Shown: positions 1 through 13,240, counted from the stretch's first letter. The stretch: DNA of 64,000 nucleotides from Chrysomallon squamiferum (GCA_012295275.1 CM022671.1:34086683-34150682); one strand, 5' to 3'. Numbers and translations: made by a program. The notes: generated by a model not told the origin, from the sequence alone.

Positions 1-140
1 TTAAAAAAAGAAAGAAAAGAAAAGCCTTTTGCATACGAATGTATTACGATGTAATCAAAATATATTTGTTTATTATTTTCTTACTTTGAAGCCGACTAAA
101 ACCCTATCGCACTGTCATCGTTGTCATCAACACCATTCTC

Positions 141-165
141 ATGATGATGATGATGATGATGATAA

Positions 166-208
<43 letters not shown>

Positions 209-246
209 GTTATTATTGTTATTATTGTTATTATTATTATTATTAT
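141..246. repeat. (GAT)n/(AAT)n/(ATT)n trinucleotide tract
   Basis: A run of GAT repeats passes into AAT and then ATT repeats. Read in frame it would encode Asp, Asn and Ile runs, which is an artefact of the repeat and not a protein. Confidence 0.9.
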
Positions 247-929
247 GACTGTTACTGTTTGTTTTGTTTCTTTAAATAAAAATACATATTTCATTCGTCA
301 TCTTTTAAAAAATAATAATATAGAAGACATGAAGAAAACAATTAAATAATATAAAAAATATTTAAAAAAATAAAATAAAATAAAGACTAATATAATATTC
401 TAATATAAACTTTATTTCAAGTTCGATAAAATATATGGAAAAATAAATGAATAAACCGCATTAGATATTTAATTTATTTAATCTACAAAACTTTTCTTTG
501 TCATTTTTTCCCTTCCTTTTTCCATACCCGGTAACTGCACTATTTACAATAGCAATCGTAAAGGCGATTTAAACTTTACGAGCTGACAAACAAGAGTACC
601 TGCTCCGTTGTTAACATCACTTAAATATTTTATATTAATAAGAAAAACTATTATTACAACAATATAATGACTTGTTCTATTTTATTATGGCGGGTATTCG
701 CAGAAATAGACTCTCTGCATCATCGTTCTCATTGTTTGTTATTTTCTGTTTACACAGCAGGTGCTTGTGACGTCATTGCTTGTCCCTTTAACTACTTAGA
801 ACAACAATGTTTATCCGCGAATAATTGTATAGAGTTACAAAGAAAATGTGACAAATGTTCGAATTATATACCTGAGTAAAATTAGTTTTTAAATATTTTA
901 GTTATAACCATAATATTATATATTCAAGA

Positions 930-1086
930 CAAAACGCCCGAAATGTTAGATGTACATATGTTGGTTCCCAGCTTGGCGGATTGATATATTTTTATTTACG
1001 ACGGTGATTCGCCTGCTGTGTGTTGTCTTTGAGAGAGATATTTGATGATAAGTGTTACTTATTTAGCGTGGCATTGTTGATAAAAG
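930..1086 (+). other. Possible non-coding first exon ending at a good donor
   Basis: A strong donor, AAAAG|GTAAGA, follows position 1086, and the bases before it are CG-richer than the surroundings. The next coding exon, at 18195, begins after a splice acceptor and carries a 5' leader, so an upstream non-coding exon must exist somewhere. This is one candidate. The 5' boundary given is arbitrary. Donor-like GTAAG strings are common by chance, so confidence is low. Confidence 0.25.
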
Positions 1087-1207
1087 GTAAGAATTTTAAG
1101 ACAATCCCATAATTTAAAACTTTGTCTGAAATTTATTTTTTCAAGCAATTTTATTTTTTACATTTTTTTTTATTTCGCGCCGAGTTCGCTGTTGTTAACG
1201 GCAATCC

Positions 1208-1251
1208 CGGTCTCATTTCACCGATAAACAATTTGCATAGCAAATGAGCCG
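1208..1251. other. Imperfect hairpin enclosing a POU-octamer-like palindrome
   Basis: CGG-CTCATTT (1208-1218, one bulged base) can pair with AAATGAGCCG (1242-1251). Inside lies ATTTGCATAGCAAAT (1231-1245), whose arms ATTTGC and GCAAAT are inverted repeats and which contains the octamer complement ATTTGCAT. It may be a POU/Oct-type site in the CG-bearing upstream patch. Function is inferred from the motif only. Confidence 0.35.
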
Positions 1252-1300
1252 TCTGCCATGAACTTGGGACCGTTACTTGAAATATTTACTTTGTCAGAAT

Positions 1301-2160
1301 ATGTCATGCATTACGAAAAGTTCCACTAATAGACACTTCTAATTTCATAATAATGCAACTATATTAAATTTAAAGTTAAGTTTCACAGTAAGACAAAGGC
1401 TCTATAACAAGATTGTTGATTTTCTTTGGCAGCCATTGCAGGTTTTTTTATTCGTAAACAAAATTTCATGTGTTAACTTTTTAGACCATAGATATTACCA
1501 CACTAACGTTTCAGAATTAATAATATGTTCGGTTCATGGATGTTTATATAATTTAACATGAGAAAAATTAAAATATAGAATTTTTTGGACGATATTTTAT
1601 TAAAATAAAGAGCTCGGTGCAGTACATTATAGTGTTTATAGGTACGTTACATTCACAGATAAATCACAGGTTTTGAATGGATAAATCAGTGATACGATTA
1701 GGATACGGTTACTTTCTTTTATTTCTCTGTTTAACATTAAATAAGAAAAAAACTTTATCAGCTGCTGTCGGCAAATACATACCGTAACCATGTAATGGTT
1801 ATTAAAAAAATCTTGATTTCAATTTGAAATCAGCTGTTGTGATACGGAAATGATTAAAAAAACAACAAATAATAATAATATAAAAAAAATCCACGAAATG
1901 CTGAAAACATTAATTATTGATAATAAAAAGATTATATTATGATGTGAGAAGAAGATAGGTAAGAATATATGCACAAAATAATAATACACAATTACACAGC
2001 AACCAATAACATTCCAACTTTGACATAAACAGTTAAAAAAAAAAAAAAAAATAATAATACTAACAAAATAAATAAATGAAATGAAACTGATAATAAATAT
2101 AGATAAATATAAAACAGTTTAAAGCCAAGGATAAAAAAATTACAACAAAGAAATAATAAT

Positions 2161-2191
<31 letters not shown>

Positions 2192-3985
2192 GAAATATAA
2201 ATATAAATAAAACCAGTGTCTTTTCCTGTGCTAATCCAACAGAAAATGTAACTGATAGTATTTTACAGTGTAGTCTTTTTGTACTTGGACCTTTTGCTTT
2301 AATATTTATTTATTTATAATTAGTATTAAAAATGTATAATAAATAAATTTTAAATTTTTTGATATGGAAATTATACTAAATTAATTAACTCTTAAATTGA
2401 ATTAATTTATATAATAAAATATTGGATTGAGAGTTAAGAATTAAAATATTAAAATAAACAATTGAATATTTGCATGACAAATTATCTTAGATATTTTTCT
2501 TACTAACAGTTACTCAGATTTTCTAATTATACATTGAAATTTGCTGCCACTATTACATCCAGTGTATAATGTAGAATTGTCACTAAACAAGATAGTTTGT
2601 AGTAAATCTGTGCACATAAATGTGGTTGTTTTTTATATTAAGTTACTTGTCATCAATTTTTTTCACCCAATGAAACAGTAAGAAATAACGTGCTTTTACC
2701 ACTTTGTGTGAGCTGTTTTCATCAGATGGCAGTAAGGAACCTTTTAAGCGTTTCATCCAGTGAATATGACTGTATATGTAAATAACATAATGAATATTTG
2801 TGTATAACAGCACCACATTTTCAGTTTTAAATTGTATATGTTTTTGTTTTGAGATGTTAGAAGACCTTGCCTTGTTTCTACCCTATGAGCTACTTTTAAC
2901 AATTACATGCAGCAAATAATGTTTTATGTGCAGTTTTCCAAAGACAAGTTGGAATTGATCTTTAGTGAATAATAGTAATTGAATTAACTTGTTCCACAAT
3001 AACTGATTGCTGAGAGTTGTAATTTTTATAGTGCACCTTCATGAACAGTAAATTTAGAATTTATAGCTTCAAAGCCCTATGGCTGATACTTAAAAGGCTT
3101 TGGTGTGTGTTATCCTGACTAAAAAACACCAAATGCAAGCAGAAGTTTATTAATTTTCTAACCATTACCTCTGCTGAGATTATTTTTTCATTATGGCTTG
3201 TTCAGAATTTTTCTTTGAATTGTAAGAGTTGCATATCTGTATGATGAAAAAAACAAAACAAAAAAACATTTGTCAGGTTTCTTTACATGCTATACGTTTA
3301 AAAAAGATAAAAACTTCAGAAGAATGTAAAAATATTTTCCTTTATTTCCAAACAGTTTGAAAAAATAAAATGAATTATAAAAGAGCAACACTTTTTCACT
3401 ATTTATCACTAACATGTACACTTTATTTTACACTTACTTGTGACAGTAATCTTCATAATACTGTATCAGATTCACACACATAAATTACATAAATTCCAGC
3501 ATAACAAAAGAAAAAATTTAACAACCAAATAACATTATTTATCAATTTGACTATTAAATTTTGTTAAAGATTCTTTGTCAGTCTTCATCTTGTGCTTGCT
3601 GTTTTTCTTTCTTTGTCTCACATGTATACACATATATTCATCACACACACACACACACACACACAAAAAAACCCCAACAAAAAACAGAACATTTATCCAC
3701 TGAAACAAAAACTGCTAATTAAATGTTAATAATACTTTTTTTGGTGTACTGGTTTGTGTACACAAATACATCTGTATCGAAATATTTATTTATATACACA
3801 TGTAATGTGTTTAAGTGTATGTATATATAATATTCAGTTTATGTACATAGAATACTTTGTTTTAATAAATTCAATGAAAGATAGAGAACATAAAATATAT
3901 TTACATAGATGTCACGACAAATAGCATAACTAAGTTGGAAATGTCAGGTGTATGTCTCGTATCAGCAATAAAATAAGAAAACTGC

Positions 3986-4016
<31 letters not shown>

Positions 4017-4519
4017 TTTGAAAAAGATAGAAGTATATTTAACACAATATCATACAGGTTTAGAAACCCTGGAACTAGTTATTATTATTATTTTTATTTA
4101 TTTATTTATTTATTATTATTTTTTTTTATCTCTTTACCAATAGAAATAATGCTTTTTTAACTGAATTTAAAAAAAAAGGAATTTTTTAAAAAAATAAGAT
4201 GACTGCATGAAGAAAAAAGACTTCATATAGAAATACATATTCTCTTAACAGTATAAATCAATGAGAATATAAATTTATTTACATAATGCATTTAATAACA
4301 CATTGTTATGTATAATGATAATCTCTTATAAATTAATCACTAATTATTTTGCTATCCACATATACACACTATAAAATCTCTTATTTACCCTAATTTTGAC
4401 AACATTAACCATTTTCAGAAAAACATTGATATTATTTAACAGAAAAATTTATAATATAAATGTACTAATTTGTTTTCCAGCATTTTTATCTAATGCTGGG
4501 GTTTTGTGTCATTTTAATT

Positions 4520-4557
<38 letters not shown>

Positions 4558-4670
4558 ATATATATATATATGTGTACTTGTAAATGTGACCATAGTTCTG
4601 GTTTGAAATTTTTGTTCTGGGATTAGTTCCCCTTCTGTTAATGGCACTGCAAGATGTAATATAGAAGGAA
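1301..4670. other. AT-rich non-coding stretch
   Basis: No supported gene. It holds A-runs (2035-2051, 2166-2189), a (CA)n tract near 3646-3664, an (AT)n tract near 3984-4012, TTTA repeats near 4090-4120 and a T-run near 4526-4550. The remainder is unremarkable AT-rich sequence, probably the first intron or upstream flank of FoxP. Confidence 0.6.
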
Positions 4671-4750
4671 TTGGTTGTAGCATAGTGGGTAGAGTGTAAG
4701 CTTTGAGATCAGTCTTTCTTTGCACATCTGATATATTTGTTTTTTTTAAG
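4671..4750 (+). mobile_element. Possible tRNA-derived SINE fragment
   Basis: TAGCATAGTGGG at 4678-4689 closely fits the RNA polymerase III A-box of tRNA genes and is followed by TAGAGTG, as in many tRNA-derived SINE heads. A B-box is only weakly visible downstream (near GAGATCAGTC). Cephalopod genomes are known to carry tRNA-derived SINEs. With only the A-box convincing, this is a degenerate or truncated copy at best. Confidence 0.35.
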
Positions 4751-4758
4751 GTCAGCTG

Positions 4759-4781
4759 TACACACACACACAGATACACAG

Positions 4782-4838
<57 letters not shown>
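4759..4838. repeat. Compound (CA)n(TA)n(GT)n repeat
   Basis: CA repeats pass through GATACACA and TATATA into a long GT run. The two flanking tracts are complementary, so the block is a self-complementary palindrome. Confidence 0.9.
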
Positions 4839-5356
4839 ACATTGTTGCTAGTCATTTATTGGTACTTAAGCTTTAAAATTAAGATTATTAACAGATGTTA
4901 TCCATTATTTATTTTTTTCCTGTGAAAGGTTCTTATTCTTAAACCAGGCTTTTCTGTTGTAGTTCTTTCAGTGTCCAACCTTTTAAAATCTAATTATTGC
5001 TTAAGTGTGTGTGTGTAAATATGTATATGTATATATGTGTGTATAAATATGTATATGTAGATATATGTGTGTGTACAAATGTGTATATATATGTGTGTGT
5101 GTATAAATATGTGTATAAATATGTGTATATATAAAATCATGCACAAAACATACATATACACATGTACAAACACCATCATCAATCGTTTCTTCATATTTGA
5201 CTTAGAGGAGCTGTTAAAACTTGATTGCTTTATCTTTTAATAATCCTGAAAAATAATTTTTTAATTTTTTTATTTAATTTTTAAAATTGTTTCTTGTTTA
5301 TTGTTATAATGAGAGCTTTCATCTTACTGAAAACACATTTTGATTTAAACTATTTA

Positions 5357-5358
<2 letters not shown>

Positions 5359-5444
<86 letters not shown>

Positions 5445-5450
5445 TACATT
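5359..5450. repeat. Compound (GT)n(AT)n(AC)n repeat
   Basis: A GT tract (5361-5392) is followed by a long AT tract (5396-5434) and a shorter AC tract. GT and AC can pair across the AT centre, giving a perfect cruciform-prone palindrome. It is a microsatellite, not a gene. Confidence 0.9.
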
Positions 5451-5554
5451 ATAATAATATCAATCATGTCAATATATTAAACTATCATAATTCATTTTTA
5501 TTAAGATAATGTTCATAATTAATTTCCTTCAAGGGTTATAATATAAATGTGGTG

Positions 5555-5593
<39 letters not shown>

Positions 5594-5799
5594 GTCATTA
5601 AATTAAAAAATAAATAAAATAAAATAAAATAGAACTTCATCAATTGCATTTTTGTTAAATGTCATGAAAACTTTTACATTAGATTTGAACCCAAATTGTG
5701 TCACCCACACTTAAATTTTTCTGCAGCAATGTTAATAAATGTGACCAGTTTGTGTTTGTTTATTTGTTGAATTCAAATACGTACATGTCTCCCAGTGTT

Positions 5800-6365
5800 G
5801 CAGCTTGGTTTCCCTGTCATGACCAAACATCCAGAGTGTGTGTATTTGCCGTCTGTCTCTCTCCCAGTTGGGTTTTAAGAGCTGCTGGGTTCTGCTTCGT
5901 CCCAGTTTTGTTTGGCTGTTTCATGTTTACTTTGAGGAAATTTGTATTAAGATTTCCATTTATATGATTGGCACATGTGTTTGCTGATTGTTATTTTTGT
6001 TTACCAATGGCGAGATTGCAAATGCCAGATGTGGATGCTTTTATTGGAAGACTTTATCTAATGAAGCCCAACTCTGTGTTTGTCAGCACAGTGCTTTGTG
6101 GCTGGTCCAGGTCTTTCATGGAACCTTTTCATATTTGCCAGTTTGTTGTAAATATCACCACATACAGCAAACTCCGCCAGGGATAAGCTGCTTAATTGAT
6201 GTTTATTCTACTGCTTCTTTCATTACTTTTGCCTGACGGTGTTGTTTGGGTGCAAGGAAAACAAGTCTTGTATCACCCCTGAACCAAAGCCATGTCACAA
6301 AGGATTGTTTGCTTGAGTGGTTACCATGGTAACTGGCAGTTTTCATTGGATCCAGAGAGATGTGA
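5800..6365. promoter_or_regulatory. Candidate conserved non-coding element with an X-box
   Basis: About 550 bases of complex, comparatively GC-rich sequence stand out from simple-repeat DNA on both sides. It contains TGTTTAC-type forkhead motifs (near 5923 and 5999) and a perfect 14-base palindrome, GTTACCATGGTAAC, at 6320-6333 that fits the RFX X-box. Open frames of 70-90 codons cross it but lack a consistent gene structure. Enhancer function is inferred from composition and motifs. Confidence 0.4.
6320..6333. promoter_or_regulatory. RFX X-box-like palindrome
   Basis: GTTACCATGGTAAC is a perfect inverted repeat that matches the RFX-family X-box form GTTRCCATGGYAAC. RFX factors are known for ciliary and neural gene control. 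Occupancy here is not shown by sequence. Confidence 0.5.
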
Positions 6366-8999
6366 TACTGATCAACAAACCTTTATAACAGCTTGATATT
6401 TAAAAAAAAAAAGAAGAAAGTATGCTAATGCTTGTGAATATTTGACAGTTTATCCTGGGGGGAAAAACAACAAAAACTTAAAAATAAAGACAATAAGAAC
6501 AAAACACACAAGCAAAAATAAATAAATAAATAATTAAAAAAAAGAACCTTGGAAAAAAACAAAAGAAACAAGCGAAAATATAACAATTTGGACTCATTCA
6601 TGTTTTTTTTTCTCCCTTTAACAATCATCAGGTTTTTTTTTTTTAGCATATTTATAAATATTACACCTTTCCTGTTCGAGCATTAATATATTTTCTGTTG
6701 TCAGAAGTATATATTTATATATATAAAAAAATTATTTTATCAAAAGATTTCTTAACAGTCTTGTCAGTTTGTTATCCATAAAATGTGTTTATGACATGAA
6801 ATAACGGATGACTAGTTCCCCATGCTATGTAGAAGAAGTAAGTGATGAAAAAATATACCCTCTCTTATGACATAAGATAGTGTCATTTCTTTCATGACTG
6901 TGTTGCGTATGTAATTATTATGACTTAGTTTGTCTAGCTTTTATGTTAATACACATTTAAAAGTGTGAAAATACAAAAAGAAAAATTATAGGTTAATACT
7001 CCTATCATAAAAATCTAATCAGTTTAAATTCTGATGCAGATAACGTTTTGTTTTTTCCCTCCAAATCCAGACATGTCAACTGAATGAACTTATAAACATT
7101 AATGACAATAAGACTAAATTTATTAGTAGTTAATAATTAAATAATGGATGATCATTAATCATGGTTCATAAAAAGACCTGATGACAAATAATTATTTGAA
7201 GTAGTTTTTGACCAGTTCACAAAGTTGTTTACTTTTAATATTACAATTTAATAGTACAATTTACAGCTCAGTGACAAATGGTTGCAGGACTTGACAGCAT
7301 CAGCTGAGAAATATTAGGCAATAGAAGCTTAATAACTGGTTAACATTTATTTAATATCTGGTGAAAAAACCCTTGCGAGTTCTGCCTATTATTCTTGTTA
7401 GTAATAAAATACTCTGGATCTGGAGATTCTATGATACTGATTATTAATATATTTTGTTATGTGTCTGGATACAATTTCTGTTTATTTACTATACAAATAA
7501 ATAATAATTTTATGGTTGCTGCAGATAATAAATAACATAAAAGAAATTGTTTTTTTGGTTTTAGTTGTTAGAATACTTGCCTAAGGTATGTTTAGTAAAT
7601 GTGGATCAATCTAGCACTCTTTACCATATCACCCATATAAACAAATGGATTTTCATTTCTTTGGGACTAGACATTTGGACTGAGGTAGAAGGTTTACCTT
7701 TCTTTATTAAATGATAGCTAATATTAAAATGTTATGAGGTGTTGTTGAAAATATTTATTCATTTTCATATCAACTTCATGTTAAATATTAACTATTAATA
7801 AGGAAATATTGTGAATTGTTGTTAGATATTAATTTGTTTCTTGTAATGATTATGATTGTGCAATGTACACACAACAGGTTGTAGGAAAAAGTAGCAATGG
7901 AAAAAGCGGGGCCATTTTTTCCCATACCCCCCACACAACATACAGTAAGGAAAATTCAGCAAAATGTCTATAAAGCTTGAGTCCTATTTTTGAAACTTGA
8001 TACTTAATGGATGTAGGGACAGTGTACTGCAGTACCTTTACATTATGCAAATAGTTATTTTTCTTTATCCTAACACAACAAAGACTTCTCTTTCATTTTT
8101 AATTTAAGAATACAGTCATCATGCTTATCTTGTTTGGTTGTAATTTTTGAAACCTGCTCATGTTTCAAGATTATTTTCATATTGAAGTAGAGGTATCCAC
8201 TAATGTAGTTCATTGTTTTGGGTTAGATTACACTGACAGGAATATGGAGATGACCTTTTGCTTAATATTTAATTTTTATATGATATTTTGAGACTTTATG
8301 ATTGGTTAGAGAAAATACACATAAAACACATACAAAATAAAAACATTTAAAAAATTCCTAATTGAATACAAGAGTATCTATCTATCTATCTATCTATCTG
8401 TCTACAGAAAAACCCCACAAGAAAACAACAATTATTTTTGATGTGTTGAAATGAACAGACATAATTTCTTATATAACTTTTTGTACCATGCAATACTGTC
8501 TAAGCATTCATTTAAATGGAAATTATTACATCACTAAATACAAGAGGTTTTTAATAAACATTTAATTAATCTTTAAAACCCCCCAATATATTGTTCTGTT
8601 GTTTGATACATGTTCATCTGAGTGAGACATTTTCTGTAGTATGTTATTATATAAAAACACTTTTCACAATTATGTATTTGGTAAGTTTACTATACATGTC
8701 AGTCACTGTTATTGTCATTAACGTTTTCTTGTAAAAGAAAAAAAAAAATTATATTTGTACGTGACATGATTTGTTTTTAGGATTTACATTCACGTTGTTA
8801 TTCATATTGTGCATATTGTTCATTACAGTACATGTGTATGTTCTTTATAGATTATCAGTTATGCATACAATCTGAAAAAAAGAAAAATAATGACCACAGA
8901 TTGGTAACCTGTATGTAATGTCCATTACATGTGTATGTTTGTCTGTCGTAAAAAGATTACCAGTTATGCTTACAATTTGAAAAGTTTAAAAACATGTCA
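6366..8999. other. AT-rich non-coding stretch
   Basis: No supported gene. It contains A- and T-runs, a short (TATC)n tract near 8380-8400 and a possible SINE relic at 7555-7650. The rest is ordinary intronic-looking sequence. Confidence 0.55.
7555..7650 (+). mobile_element. Possible degenerate tRNA-derived SINE
   Basis: TAGTTGTTAGAATACTTGCC near 7562-7581 resembles a tRNA 5' half with A-box and D-arm. GGATCAATCT about 40 bases on resembles a B-box. Spacing is in the tRNA range. Both boxes are imperfect, so this is a weak call. Confidence 0.3.
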
Positions 9000-9600
9000 T
9001 CAGGGTTGATCAGAGTTACAGCTGCACAAACTTTCACATGGGAAGTCTGGTCTCAATACTACAGTTTGCCCAGCCACTCCAGTAAACAGTGTGCCCATAG
9101 GAAACCTAAACAAAGCCATATTTGGCAGATAACCCAGCAAGGTGTAATTTATTAAATGTGTGTTGTTTATCTAGTTTGCTGCATTTGACATGAGTTTATT
9201 GGGCTTCATGATTTGTTTGTCTGTCATTCTGGTTCAGCTTTTCCTAGGTAAATAGTCCCAACAGCAAAGTTTCAAATTTGAAAGTGTATGTGTACCAAAG
9301 TTTGCTTAGATGTAAAAATATATAGAGATGTTTATATATAATGCATAAGTTTTTCCTACAGTCTGTTTACTTGGTAATGTACATAAACAGGGTGTAGGTT
9401 TGTTGATAGACTTCTTTGTTTAGCTGTTTACATGATCCTGGTCATGATAGTAGTCCAATGAAGAGCAATATTCAACTGCGGTGGCCTACCTGGTTTAGGT
9501 AAATAACAAGATTTTCTTCTTCTCAATATGCTTGTATACTGCTATGCTTTGTTGCTAGGCAACCTGCAATTGTTCCAGTGAAAATCTTGTTTATCCATTT
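9000..9600. promoter_or_regulatory. Candidate conserved non-coding element with a second X-box
   Basis: A complex stretch without simple repeats. It includes TGTTTAC motifs near 9364 and 9424 and the inverted repeat GTTGCTAGGCAAC at 9551-9563. Composition contrasts with the AT-rich microsatellite DNA on either side. Conservation cannot be judged from one sequence. Confidence 0.35.
9551..9563. promoter_or_regulatory. RFX/EF-C-type X-box-like palindrome
   Basis: GTTGCTAGGCAAC has inverted arms GTTGC and GCAAC around TAG. This is the classic EF-C/RFX type of site (GTTGCTnGGCAAC). It lies about 3.2 kb from the other X-box-like palindrome, in the same presumed intron. Confidence 0.5.
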
Positions 9601-10211
9601 CTTGTTTGTTAAATTAATTATTTATACTTTGCAAACATTCTTTTGTCATTTGTTTTTCAGCTGTGTATTCTTAAACTTTTAGAAGAGAATTTTTTGTTAC
9701 ATATCTTTCTTTGATCATTTTCATTAGTATTATGTTATTATTATTACTGTTATTAATATTATTAATATTATGATAATTATTATTATCATTATTATTATTA
9801 TTATTATTGCAGTTATCATTATTGTTATTATTATACAAATGAAATTCAGAGTACTATTGATGTAATCATCTGTCTTTGAAATAAGCTGAACATTTGAAAT
9901 CATAAAAATATAATATCTGATCAGTCTCTTAATTGATTAATAAAAATAATTCCATAACTCATTACTTGAATTGCCTGAAGCATGATGGATCACAGGATCA
10001 GTCCACCTTTCTGTGCCCATTGGGGCATTTCCTGTTTTAGTTAGGAACTTTTGCTACTAATTGATAAATATAGCCCATGGATCAGCAACAGCAGGTTTCA
10101 ATTCACAAATATTATTTCACCTAATGCATGTTCAAAAGTGCTAATATTCAATACTACAAACCAGTATATCTTTATATTAAGTTATTAATACTGTTATTAA
10201 AATATAAAAAT

Positions 10212-10232
10212 GATAATAATAATAATAATAAC

Positions 10233-10266
<34 letters not shown>
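10212..10266. repeat. (AAT)n trinucleotide repeat
   Basis: A nearly pure ATA/AAT tract with one CAA interruption, followed by AAC-rich sequence to about 10430. The open frames over it are repeat artefacts. Confidence 0.9.
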
Positions 10267-10270
<4 letters not shown>

Positions 10271-10439
10271 CCAACTACCACTTCCTCTGAAAAACAAAAA
10301 AACAACAACAACAACAACAACAAAATACAAACAATAAAACAAAAACAAACAACTTTCCAAGTCCCCTCCACAAAGAAAAACAAAATCCTGTCCCATCAAA
10401 AAACAACAACAACAAACAACAACATAAACACTGTTTTAT

Positions 10440-13240
10440 ATTCCTTTTATTAGAGGGTTGTTGAGATTGCTGTTTGACAGTGGAATCTGGTTTCAGTGCC
10501 ACATTAGAACTTTTAAGACTTGGTAGATTTACCATAGTACCAGTAAGGCCACCTTTCCTTTGATGAGGAAATAATTTTCTTTGTAATGCCTGTGCAGTAT
10601 CTTCAGATACCTATCTAATATATTAATTTGCTTATTTTAGACACCTGTGGTTGAATTGTTTATGTGGAATTGTTTATATATTTATTTATTCATCTTTAAA
10701 CATCTGGTATTGATATTTATGATATTGTATTATTTATTCATTCATTTATTTATTTATTTATCTTTTATGCAACACTGTCATTAATAGTTGTAATACTGAA
10801 GAATTTATTAAATGCATTTGTTTATTTATTGATACAGGTTATGCATTGCTAAACTACATGAAAGAACATTTTGTCTTTATGATAAACAATGAAAAGACTT
10901 GAACTATAAAACATTTTCATTTGTTTTGTGAAAGCAACACTTAGAATTGTTTTTATCACAATTTACATATCAGAATTAATGATATGCAAATGTGTTGTGT
11001 GAGATATATCAGTAAATGATTGGATTTTTTTTTTATCTTATCAATTAATCTGATAGTTGGGTTGTTGAGTTCAATTAAATATTTTTAAAGTATACTGTTT
11101 ATATTTTATAGTTTTATGAGTTGTTTATTAATTTTTCCCTCTAATGTAAAATATTCTGCACCAACATAAACCAGCAAAATAGTTTTTGAATTAAAACAGC
11201 AGAAATAGTAATAAATAAGTACTTAATGTCAGTAATAATAATCTGATTCTTTATACACATATAATATTTACTTATTTATTTATATGAGGTTTTTTTAAAG
11301 TAAATATAACAAAACATGAATTCCTTTATGTATGTTTTAACATTTATTTATCAGATGTTATAAACTATTAATATATACACTGCACACACACAAGCCTTGT
11401 TGTTGTTATTATTATTATTATTATAATTATTAACGCCATCATCATAGCCTTCTATTAATTTCATATATATATATATATATATATATTATTTTGACAGTAG
11501 AAGATGCATGTACATTGCACACCTGTATATATAAAAGTATATCTTTTTATATTTACTGTATATTAAAAAAATAAATAAATAGATAAATAAAAATAAAAAT
11601 GTATAAAGATATTAATAGAGAAGTGGCATTTGCTTGAAGAGCTACTTTCTTTTTAATGTTGTAATATCTATCTTAAATTGTTGATAATCATGACATTATA
11701 TGCCACATCTGTTGTTTCCTTTTAGTAAAAATCGTTAAAATTTCTTTTCATTCTGACAGGTATTTTATTTTTATGTAATATGTATTAATTTAAAAAAGAA
11801 TGGTTTTTTGTTTGTTTTTTTTTGTTTTTTTGTAGCCCTTTCTTTCAGAAATGAGACAGCAGTAATGCATAATTTGAAAGCTAAAGAGGGACATAGTTTA
11901 TTTCATTTCAGTAAGTAAATGAGTGTGAAATACAGCAATTACTTCATGACCAGTTGGAAGAAATGTTCATATCCAGTTTTAGGTGTATTTCACATTGAAT
12001 TCGAGTAAATACTTGACAGTTTGAGTCATTTTCCTGTGGATATGAGCTACGAAAATAACAATCAGATAGGAGATGCAAACAAAATATTTTGTCCAAATAA
12101 ATAATATTGTTTGCTTTTTCATTTGGTCAGGTTTGATTTTCTTTAATCTGATGTGTATCATACAGGGTTAGGAAAGGAAGGGCGTAACTAAACAAAAGTG
12201 TGTTTCTTGTGTATGGATATTATAATGAAAACAAGAACAGCTTTTCTGCCTGTGTTGTTGATTTATTTTCTTTGAGAAGATAAGTGTAGTTGTAGATGTG
12301 AACAGTTCAGCTCCCCACCTCAGCAAAAGAAGTGAGAGAAAACAAAGCTAAAAATAAATCATTAATAATTAAAAAAATAATGACAATAAAAGAAGTGTGA
12401 AATAAAAAGAAATGAATATATTTTTTAAAAAGATACAGTTTAAAAGCACCAGAAATTAAAAATGAATAAAGAAAAAAGGCAAACAGGCAAAACAAAAGTA
12501 ATTTATCAAATAATATTTTTGTTATTAATGGTTTTTATTATTGTGTCTCCAAATTTAATTAGTTTGTTCAAGTTTAAAATAATATTTTTGAACTGTTTGT
12601 AAGAGAAGCTGTGAGTAAATTTAACACTCCTTTCATCTAAATAAAAGATAAATAGCTAGCATAACAATGTAAAATTTAGAAACAGCATGCTAAAAAAGAA
12701 AATATGTTACTATTATTCATTTATATTGTTAAACAAATGTTTTTTACAAGAATAATAATATCAAGAAAGAAAAAATTGTTCTAAAAGTCTAAGATTCAAG
12801 TATCAGTTTTAAAAAAGGTGAAATAGTATTTTATGAGCCTGATAATATTCAACTATGAATTTTGGTACATTTTAAGTGTAAGTAGAAGCATACATTTGAG
12901 TAATATATGTATTATATAATTTCTGTCATTTCTGATTGGTATTGAAATGTGTAGCAGAACTATCAAGTTGCACAAACAAAAAATTAAACAACTGAACAGA
13001 TCAAACAGATTGCAGAAAATTGATCTCTTTCTTTGTAATGTCTATTTTTTTCTTCATATATTAAAATACAGTTAATGGGGTGTAAAATAGACTTTATCTC
13101 ACGATATCATGACAAGTATACACATAGATATACCTATGAGAACCTGTGAACATACATTTATTGTAGGTTTCATATTCAGGCCTTTTAATAAGGTGTCAAG
13201 AGGTTTGACGTTTTAAGATGTGACGCTGCTCTCAATGTAT
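10440..13240. other. AT-rich non-coding stretch
   Basis: No supported gene. It has short TTTA tracts (near 10740), ATT repeats (near 11405), an (AT)n tract near 11464-11488 and otherwise undistinguished AT-rich sequence. Confidence 0.55.

Larger units (their letters stand above)
500..1300. promoter_or_regulatory. CpG-bearing patch, possible promoter region
   Basis: This stretch has more CG dinucleotides and more varied sequence than the AT-rich DNA around it, for example near 520-590, 930-1030 and 1175-1260. In an AT-rich invertebrate genome such a patch upstream of a gene can mark a promoter or conserved regulatory DNA. No clear core promoter element decides a start site. It would suit the distal promoter of the FoxP gene downstream, but that link is inference from position only. 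Confidence 0.3.

Noticed and set aside
29-349. Asp/Asn/Ile-rich open frame
   Set aside because: It is a translation of GAT, AAT and ATT repeats.
5698-6236. Overlapping open frames of 72-89 codons
   Set aside because: They lie in a complex, possibly conserved block, but there are several in different frames, no splice context ties them together and no family resemblance is seen. The block is better read as regulatory DNA.
9960-10110. Possible SINE with a GGTTTCAATTC B-box-like string
   Set aside because: No acceptable A-box at tRNA spacing was found.
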